From the NCBI GenBank assembly GCA_021789495.1, contig JAJYJM010000005.1, positions 11,876 to 75,875 on the forward strand: a stretch of DNA of 64,000 nt, in the 5' to 3' direction. Under the pieces are notes generated by a model, which ran no database searches, was not told the DNA's origin, and worked only from the letters and a program-made list of their open reading frames with translations. The stretch comes from Nitrospirota bacterium (GTDB taxonomy: Bacteria > Nitrospirota > JACRHJ01). Of this stretch, positions 58,075 through 64,000 are shown piece by piece (position 1 is the first letter of the stretch; each line of letters begins with the position of its first letter). A program made the translations under genes and the position numbers.

Positions 58075-58806
58075 ATGTTCCAGCAAGGGGTCACTTACCT
58101 GATGGCCTTCTCCGCGGGTCTTCTATCTTTTTTCAGCCCCTGCGTCCTGCCGCTTATTCCCGCTTACCTTTCCTACATCACCGGGATGTCCATCGAGGAA
58201 TACCAGAGCAGCCTCGAGAAGGCAGCCCGGCGAAGAGTGGTTTTGAAGACGCTCTCTTTCATCGCCGGGTTCGCTTTTATTTTTATAGTCGTGTTCGGGG
58301 CCGGGACGACTCTTCTTTCCGCCGCGCTACGGGAACACAAGGACCTTATCGGTAAGATAGGCGGGATATTTATCCTACTTTTCGGGCTGCATTTCCTGGG
58401 CGTGTTCAAGTTCAAATGGCTCTACAAGGAAAAACGCGCCCACTTCCGCAAAATTCCATCCGGCTATATCGGAGCGTTCATCATAGGCATTGCGTTCTCA
58501 GCAGGGTGGTCTCCATGCGTCGGGCCGATTCTCGCGTCCATCGTCGGCATGGGGTTATCCTCCCGGAGCGAGTGGGAAGCCATTCGACTTCTCTCCCTTT
58601 ACACTGTAGGCCTGGCGCTGCCGTTTTTCCTGACGTCCCTGGCGATAAACTTCTTCATGCCGCTTTTTAACAGGGCGAAACACCATTTCAGGTTTATTGA
58701 AATCGCAACCGCGCTCCTTCTTATCTCCGTCGGCACGCTCATGTTCTTCGGGCGGTTCGAGTCGTTTTCCGGCAACATGATGCATTATCTTAATCTCGGA
58801 GTCTGA
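58075..58806 (+). CDS. ccdA: Cytochrome c biogenesis protein CcdA (DsbD transmembrane family)
   Basis: AFSAGLLSFFSPCVLPLIPAYLSYITG; GIAFSAGWSPCVGPILASI. Confidence 0.94.
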   Translation: MFQQGVTYLMAFSAGLLSFFSPCVLPLIPAYLSYITGMSIEEYQSSLEKAARRRVVLKTLSFIAGFAFIFIVVFGAGTTLLSAALREHKDLIGKIGGIFILLFGLHFLGVFKFKWLYKEKRAHFRKIPSGYIGAFIIGIAFSAGWSPCVGPILASIVGMGLSSRSEWEAIRLLSLYTVGLALPFFLTSLAINFFMPLFNRAKHHFRFIEIATALLLISVGTLMFFGRFESFSGNMMHYLNLGV

Positions 58807-58809
58807 AAA

Positions 58810-59022
58810 ATGAAAACCGTCAAGCTTAAGGTCGTTGGTATGACCTGCAATCACTGCGTCATGCATGTCGAGAACGCGTTGAAAGAGATCTCCGGAGTGA
58901 AAGACGCGAAGGTGGACTTAAAGGGCAAGTCCGCCGAAGTAACATACGACGAAAACGCGGTGGATACAAAGAAAATGGCGCAGGCCGTGGCAGAGGCGGG
59001 ATATAAGATAGAAAATGCGTGA
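58810..59022 (+). CDS. Heavy-metal-associated (HMA/CopZ-like) protein
   Basis: VKLKVVGMTCNHCVMHVENALKEISGVKDAKVDLKGKSAEVTYDE. Confidence 0.93.
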   Translation: MKTVKLKVVGMTCNHCVMHVENALKEISGVKDAKVDLKGKSAEVTYDENAVDTKKMAQAVAEAGYKIENA

Positions 59023-59027
59023 CGTCG

Positions 59028-59846
59028 CTATTCTTCTTCGGGCATACCGATAATCCTGCCTGCGTCGTTCGGCGGAAAAAGCGGCTGACCCTTTCTTTCA
59101 AGCTCGATTTCCACCTGCACCTTGACAGCCGCGGGCACGGATGGGTCGTTGTAAAGGAACCTCTGTTCCGAGATTACCATTCTCTGAACGAACTCTATAG
59201 CCCGCCCGATTGGAGTGAAAGGATTCCTCGCAAGCGCAAACCTGACGGATTTCCTGGCGGACCACTTCGGATGCGCCGAAATGCTTTCTATTGTCGATGG
59301 CGGCGTTTTCTCGTGGTTTACCGCCCACAGCGCCACAGCCTCGCTCATCATGGGATTCTCGAAGCACGCCCTGGCAACGAGCATATCACCCTCGGCAAGC
59401 AGCGCCTTGATTAATTCTTCCGATACCTGCCTTGCAAGCGAAATTTTCATGCCCGGCGGAAGGCTCGGAAGCTTCTCCTTTATTATCCCCTCAGCCGCCT
59501 GCCGAAGCTCGGTGGGAATACTCCTGTTCCTTGTGACGAATCCCAGATCCCGGAGCCTCAGGTCTTTTAAAAAACCGAGCGCCATTCGCCTTGGCGTCTT
59601 CGGATTAGAAACGAGAGCGAGCTTTACACGGCGGCCCTCCGGCCCGAATCTCCTCGCCCCGACAGCCTCAAGAACGCTTCCAGACAGGTCCCGCCTCTTA
59701 GCCAGGACGAGAAGATGTTCCTCGTTTATGTTTCTATTCGCCAGAAGGGACAGGATTACCTTGTCCGACGGGTCATTGAGGAATTTTCCGATACCCTCAG
59801 GCTCCGCGTCTATAGCTCCCCTGATTCGCGTTTCAATTTCGTCCAT
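59028..59846 (-). CDS. HEAT/leucine-rich-variant-like hypothetical protein
   Basis: 272 aa, recurrent LxxNxxTPxxxxxxLxxD-type helical repeats (LALVSNPKTPRRMALGFLKDL; FALARNPFTPIGRAIEFV). Confidence 0.65.
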   Translation of the reverse strand: MDEIETRIRGAIDAEPEGIGKFLNDPSDKVILSLLANRNINEEHLLVLAKRRDLSGSVLEAVGARRFGPEGRRVKLALVSNPKTPRRMALGFLKDLRLRDLGFVTRNRSIPTELRQAAEGIIKEKLPSLPPGMKISLARQVSEELIKALLAEGDMLVARACFENPMMSEAVALWAVNHEKTPPSTIESISAHPKWSARKSVRFALARNPFTPIGRAIEFVQRMVISEQRFLYNDPSVPAAVKVQVEIELERKGQPLFPPNDAGRIIGMPEEE

Positions 59847-59891
59847 GTATTTATTTTAAAATATCAGACTATCGTTTCACAATACAAAAAT

Positions 59892-59911
59892 GGCCGGCAC
59901 ACAGGCCGGCC
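59892..59911 (-). terminator. Intrinsic terminator after formate dehydrogenase gene
   Basis: Minus strand GGCCGGC CTGTGT GCCGGCC ATTTTTG. Confidence 0.8.
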
Positions 59912-59934
59912 GCCGCACTGGATGGTTAAAGAAT

Positions 59935-62667
59935 TTACGCCTTCACTATCTTTACGGCGCTGACCTTGAACTCCGGTATCTTCGCCAGCGGGTCAACGTT
60001 CGATGCGGTAAGGACATTCGCGGACGCCTCGGCAAAGTGAAAAGGTATAAAAACCTCGCCCCTTGCGACGCGTTCGGTAATCCGCGCCTTTATTTTTATC
60101 TCTCCCCGGCGTGACGCGACTACAAGGAAATCGCCCTCGCCCGCATCGAGCCTTTCGGCATCTCCGGGATTTATTTCCACGAACGCCTCAGGGACGATGT
60201 GGTTCAGTCCGCCGACGCGCCGGGTCATCGTTCCTGTATGGTAATGCTGAAGTATCCTGCCGGTAGTGAGGAGGAAGGGATATTCTTTGTCCGGGTTCTC
60301 GGCAGGCGGCCTGAACTTCACTGCATGGAATTTTCCCAGGCCGCGCGTGAACTTCTCCGCGTGCAGTATCGGCGTGCCCGGATGCACCGGCGACGGGCAC
60401 GGCCAGCAGATGCCGCCCGTCTCCTCAAGCCTTTTGTGTGACATACCCGCATACTGCGGCGTAAGGGCTGCCATCTCTCCGAATATCTCGCGCGCGGAGT
60501 TAAAATTTAACCCGGGAACCCCCATCTTCTCCGCAATTAACTGTACAATCTCCAAGTCCGCCTTAGCCTCTCCAGGCACAGGTATGGCGCGCCGGACGAG
60601 CTGCACGCGCCGTTCGGTATTCGTGAAGGTTCCGTCCTTCTCGGCCCACGAAAGCGCAGGTAGGACGACGTCCGCAAGGCGGGCCGTCTCGGTCAGAAAT
60701 ATATCCTGCACAACGAGAAAATCCACGTTTATCAGCGCATCCCTCACGTGATTTGCGTCCGGGTCGGAAAGCGCCGGATTTTCTCCGATGATATAAAGCG
60801 TTTTTACGCTCCCGCACCCGGCGGCATCGATAATTTCCGTGACCGTAAGCCCCGGTTTTGCGGACAGATTAACGCCCCAGGCGTCTTCAAACTTCTTCCT
60901 CGCGCCCTCGTCCGCCACGGCTTTATATCCGGGGAAGACATCCGGGAGCGCTCCCATGTCGCATGCGCCCTGGACGTTGTTCTGACCGCGCAGCGGGTAT
61001 ACCCCCGTGCCCGTCCTGCCGATATTGCCGGTGAGCATGGCGAGGTTGGCGACCGAGAGGACATTGTCAACGCCCGTGGTATGCTGGGTGATGCCCATCG
61101 AATATACGAAGCACGACGCATCCGAGCGCGCGAGCATCACGCCGGCCTCACGAATAGTCTCCACCGGAACACCGGTAATAATGGACGCCGTCTCAGGAGT
61201 AAAATTCTTTATAGACTCACGGAACTCCTCGTAGTTTTCAGTCCGCTCCCGTATGAACGCCATGTGCCTTTCGCTGCCCTGGACGGCGATGACGTTCATC
61301 AGCCCGTTGAGGAGCGCAACGTCCGTGCCCGGCCTGTGCCTAATCCAAACGGACGCATAATCCGCAAGCTCGATCTTCCTGGGGTCGCACAGTATGAGCT
61401 TTGCGCCGCGCTCCACTATGGCTTTTTTTATCCGAAGGCCGATTATCGGGTGAGACTCTGTCGTGTTCGAGCCGATGACGAATATTATCTCGGCGTTTTC
61501 GAGGTCGGCGATTGTATTAGTCATGGCGCCGCTGCCGAAGGCCATCATAAGCCCGGTTACCGTGGAGGCGTGGCAGAGCCGCGCGCAGTGGTCTACGTTA
61601 TTCGTCCCCATCCCGGCGCGGACGAATTTCTGAATGACATAGTTCTCTTCGTTGGTACACCGCGCGGACGATAGCGCCGCGAAGCTATCCGGGGCATTCT
61701 CTTTTGCAGCTGAGAATTTTTCGGCTACCAGGTTTATCGCCTCGTCCCAGGAAGCTTCGCGGAATTCCGGGACGGCATTCTTCGGACTTGTGCGGATGAG
61801 CGGTATTTTAAGTCTGTCGGGGCTTTGCACGAACTCATACCCGAAACGCCCCTTGACGCACAGGCTTCCGTTGTTCGCGCCCTTGCCGACGGGCGAGGTT
61901 ATTTTGACAACCTTCCCTTCCCTGGAATTTACCTCGATTATGCAGCCGCAGCCGCAATACGGACACACGGTCTCGGTTTTTTCAAGAACGGATTCGCGCA
62001 GGTCGTCCGTAAAAATTTTCTTCTCAATCAGGGCGCCGACGGGGCAGACTGAAACGCAGTGGCCGCAGAAACTGCACCCGGTATCCTTAAGCGGCATATC
62101 GAATGCAGGCCCGACCTTTATGTCAAAACCGCGGTTTGCGAGCGTCAGGACTTCCCTGCCCTCCACCTCCCTGCATATGCGGACGCACTTGCCGCACATC
62201 ACGCACTTACTCAAGTCCCGGACGATGAATGGATCGGAGACGACGGTCTCATACCGGTGTCTTTCGCCATCGAACCTGCCGGACTTGGAGGCCGCCCCGG
62301 ATCCCCGCAGGCCGTATTCGTATGCCAGGCTCTGAAGCACACAATCCCCATCCTTTGAGCAGCTTTTGCATTCCTCTTCCGGCAGGTGCGACGCCAGCAT
62401 GAGTTCGACAACGAGTTTCCTTGCCTTGTGAACCCTCTCCGAGGCGGTGTACACAACCAGTCCCTCTTGTGCCGGGGTATGGCAGGATGCGGCCGGCCTG
62501 CGGTTTCCCTCTATCTCCACAAGGCAGAGCCTGCATGCGCCGGAGGGCTTCAGCCTCTCGTCCCAGCACAGTGTCGGGATATATATACCGATCCGTTTCG
62601 CCGCCTGGAGGATGGACTCGCCAAGCTCGAAGGCGGCAGGTTTTCCGTCTATAATCATCTCGCGCAT
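59935..62667 (-). CDS. fdhA: Formate dehydrogenase alpha subunit (NAD-linked type, Cys form)
   Basis: N-terminal 2Fe-2S + 4Fe-4S domains (CSFCGHCVSVCPVGAL), Mo-bisPGD domain with NNVDHCARLCHASTVTGL; start MREMIIDG preferred over longest ORF. Confidence 0.9.
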   Translation of the reverse strand: MREMIIDGKPAAFELGESILQAAKRIGIYIPTLCWDERLKPSGACRLCLVEIEGNRRPAASCHTPAQEGLVVYTASERVHKARKLVVELMLASHLPEEECKSCSKDGDCVLQSLAYEYGLRGSGAASKSGRFDGERHRYETVVSDPFIVRDLSKCVMCGKCVRICREVEGREVLTLANRGFDIKVGPAFDMPLKDTGCSFCGHCVSVCPVGALIEKKIFTDDLRESVLEKTETVCPYCGCGCIIEVNSREGKVVKITSPVGKGANNGSLCVKGRFGYEFVQSPDRLKIPLIRTSPKNAVPEFREASWDEAINLVAEKFSAAKENAPDSFAALSSARCTNEENYVIQKFVRAGMGTNNVDHCARLCHASTVTGLMMAFGSGAMTNTIADLENAEIIFVIGSNTTESHPIIGLRIKKAIVERGAKLILCDPRKIELADYASVWIRHRPGTDVALLNGLMNVIAVQGSERHMAFIRERTENYEEFRESIKNFTPETASIITGVPVETIREAGVMLARSDASCFVYSMGITQHTTGVDNVLSVANLAMLTGNIGRTGTGVYPLRGQNNVQGACDMGALPDVFPGYKAVADEGARKKFEDAWGVNLSAKPGLTVTEIIDAAGCGSVKTLYIIGENPALSDPDANHVRDALINVDFLVVQDIFLTETARLADVVLPALSWAEKDGTFTNTERRVQLVRRAIPVPGEAKADLEIVQLIAEKMGVPGLNFNSAREIFGEMAALTPQYAGMSHKRLEETGGICWPCPSPVHPGTPILHAEKFTRGLGKFHAVKFRPPAENPDKEYPFLLTTGRILQHYHTGTMTRRVGGLNHIVPEAFVEINPGDAERLDAGEGDFLVVASRRGEIKIKARITERVARGEVFIPFHFAEASANVLTASNVDPLAKIPEFKVSAVKIVKA

Positions 62668-62674
62668 GGCTTTT

Positions 62675-63940
62675 TTAAGCCGCCTTCTCCGGGCAGGCCC
62701 TTCCATGTATATGCGCCAGGTATTCATGTCTGAAATATTTCAAGGTCGAGAGGATAAAGTTTGCGCAGCTCCCGCCCAGGCCGCAGAGCGAAGTCTCCTG
62801 GACACCCTCTCCCAATTCCCGCATAAGCTCCAGGTCGGATTCCCTGCCGCCCCCGTCCGTTATCCTCTCAAGTATCTCGTGCATCCGCTTCGTCCCTTCC
62901 CGGCACGGAGTACACTTCCCGCAGGATTCATGCGCAAAAAACTTCGCGGACCGCTTCGCCGCATGTACCATGCAGACGTCCTCGTCCATTACTATAACCC
63001 CGCCGGAACCCATCGAACTCCCGGCGGCGGCAAGGTCGTCCACGTCCATCCTTACGTCCAGACGCTCTCTCGTCAACAGAGAGGTGGATATTCCGCCCGG
63101 CAATACCGCCTTCAGTTTTTTGCCGGCCCTCATGCCGCCGCCATACCTGTATATCAGTGTGTGCAGTGTAATCCCGGTCGGCAATTCATACAGTCCGGGG
63201 CGCCTTATATTACCACTCAAGCAGAAAATCTTCGGCCCCGGATGTTTCGGAGAGCCTATGGAGGCGAACCACTCCGCCCCCCTCTCGATTATATGCGGCA
63301 CATTTACAAGCGTCTCCACGTTATTCACGACGGTCGGCATGGAAAACAAGCCTTCTACTGCGGGATAAGGCGGTTTCGAGCGGCAATGCCCCCCGCTTCC
63401 TTCGATGGACTCGATAAGCGCGGAGTCCTCTCCGCATACATATGCGCCCGCGCCGCGATATACCTTCAGGTAAAAATTGTTTCCGCTCCCCAGGATGTTG
63501 CTTCCGAGGCGGCCTCTTTCCTCGGCCTGCCTTATCGCGGCCTCCAATATCCTTGCCCCTTCCGTATATTCGCCCCGGATGTATATGTAGCCGTACTGAG
63601 CACCGATGGCATATGCGGCAATCAACATGCCTTCTATCAGCATGTGCGGGTCTTTTTCGAGGAAAAAGCGGTCCTTGAATGTGCCCGGCTCGCCTTCGTC
63701 TGCGTTGGCAATCAAATATTTTGGGAACTTGTTCACCTCGACGCAGGACTGCCATTTCTTCCCGGCGGGATACCATGCCCCGCCCCGGCCTCCCAGCCCG
63801 GACTTTATTACCTCTTCCGTGACCTCCGTCGGGAACATGGAATACGCCTTCTTAAGCGCGTTATATCCCCCTGACGAGACATAGACGTCCATATCCCGGC
63901 TGTTGGGAGTGTTTATGTTCTTTAAGAGCACCTGTTTCAT
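62675..63940 (-). CDS. NuoF-like NADH-binding diaphorase subunit
   Basis: GLGGRGGAWYPAGKKW; NADEGEPGTFKDRFFLEKDPHMLIEGM; ESCGKCTPCREGTKRM. Confidence 0.94.
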   Translation of the reverse strand: MKQVLLKNINTPNSRDMDVYVSSGGYNALKKAYSMFPTEVTEEVIKSGLGGRGGAWYPAGKKWQSCVEVNKFPKYLIANADEGEPGTFKDRFFLEKDPHMLIEGMLIAAYAIGAQYGYIYIRGEYTEGARILEAAIRQAEERGRLGSNILGSGNNFYLKVYRGAGAYVCGEDSALIESIEGSGGHCRSKPPYPAVEGLFSMPTVVNNVETLVNVPHIIERGAEWFASIGSPKHPGPKIFCLSGNIRRPGLYELPTGITLHTLIYRYGGGMRAGKKLKAVLPGGISTSLLTRERLDVRMDVDDLAAAGSSMGSGGVIVMDEDVCMVHAAKRSAKFFAHESCGKCTPCREGTKRMHEILERITDGGGRESDLELMRELGEGVQETSLCGLGGSCANFILSTLKYFRHEYLAHIHGRACPEKAA

Positions 63941-64000
63941 TTATACCTCGCCAGTATCCTTTCTATCTTCCTGGGAGTCAGATTGTAATAAGAATCGTCG
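63937..64000 (-). CDS. NuoE-like subunit, C-terminal fragment (truncated by window edge)
   Basis: ...DDSYYNLTPRKIERILARYK* overlapping the NuoF-like ATG (ATGA). Confidence 0.7.
   Translation of the reverse strand, partial: DDSYYNLTPRKIERILARYK

Noticed and set aside
59935-62667. Possible selenocysteine (in-frame TGA) formate dehydrogenase
   Set aside because: ORF is uninterrupted and the active-site position is Cys (DHCARLCHAS)
62447-63874. 475-aa plus-strand ORF
   Set aside because: Antisense to the NuoF-like gene, whose motifs are unambiguous

Overview
The window is a 64 kb bacterial chromosomal segment (moderately GC-rich, densely packed, mostly minus-strand operons). No phage, IS transposase or CRISPR array was found. 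By eye it looks like a Deltaproteobacteria/Nitrospirota-type anaerobe, but I cannot fix the taxonomy. Main blocks: (1) 0.3-5.9 kb: a stand-alone radical SAM gene, repeats, Nudix, a tiny membrane ORF, a cupin and clpC. (2) 6.1-9.65 kb: bioB-bioW-bioF-fabG. (3) 9.65-22.25 kb: a compact minus-strand lipid/polyene-like biosynthetic locus with two CrtI/phytoene-desaturase-like flavoproteins, four cobalamin-type radical SAM proteins, an SGNH-like protein, a hotdog thioesterase, and a ketosynthase paired with a KS homologue that has lost the Cys-His-His triad (CLF-like). (4) 22.4-41.4 kb: housekeeping and regulation (apt, sigma factor, queA, SpoIID, K+ channel, histidine kinase, cold-shock, MerR with a Cys-rich tail), a RACo-like ASKHA protein with no ferredoxin domain, two moeA genes, IHF/HU and sppA. 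(5) 41.4-50 kb: rpsA-plsC-cmk-aroA-tyrA-aroF-hisC-pheA. (6) 50.6-55.6 kb: mog, MOSC, mltA, MCP, mtnA. (7) 55.8-59.0 kb: a Met-rich/YHS/thioredoxin x2/CcdA/HMA redox-metal cluster. (8) 59.9-64 kb: NAD-linked formate dehydrogenase (fdhA-nuoF-nuoE-like). The best candidates for novelty are the KS/CLF-like + CrtI + radical SAM locus, a ~300 bp repeat sitting directly after the stop codons of two unrelated genes, and an 18-bp palindromic repeat embedded in several coding regions.
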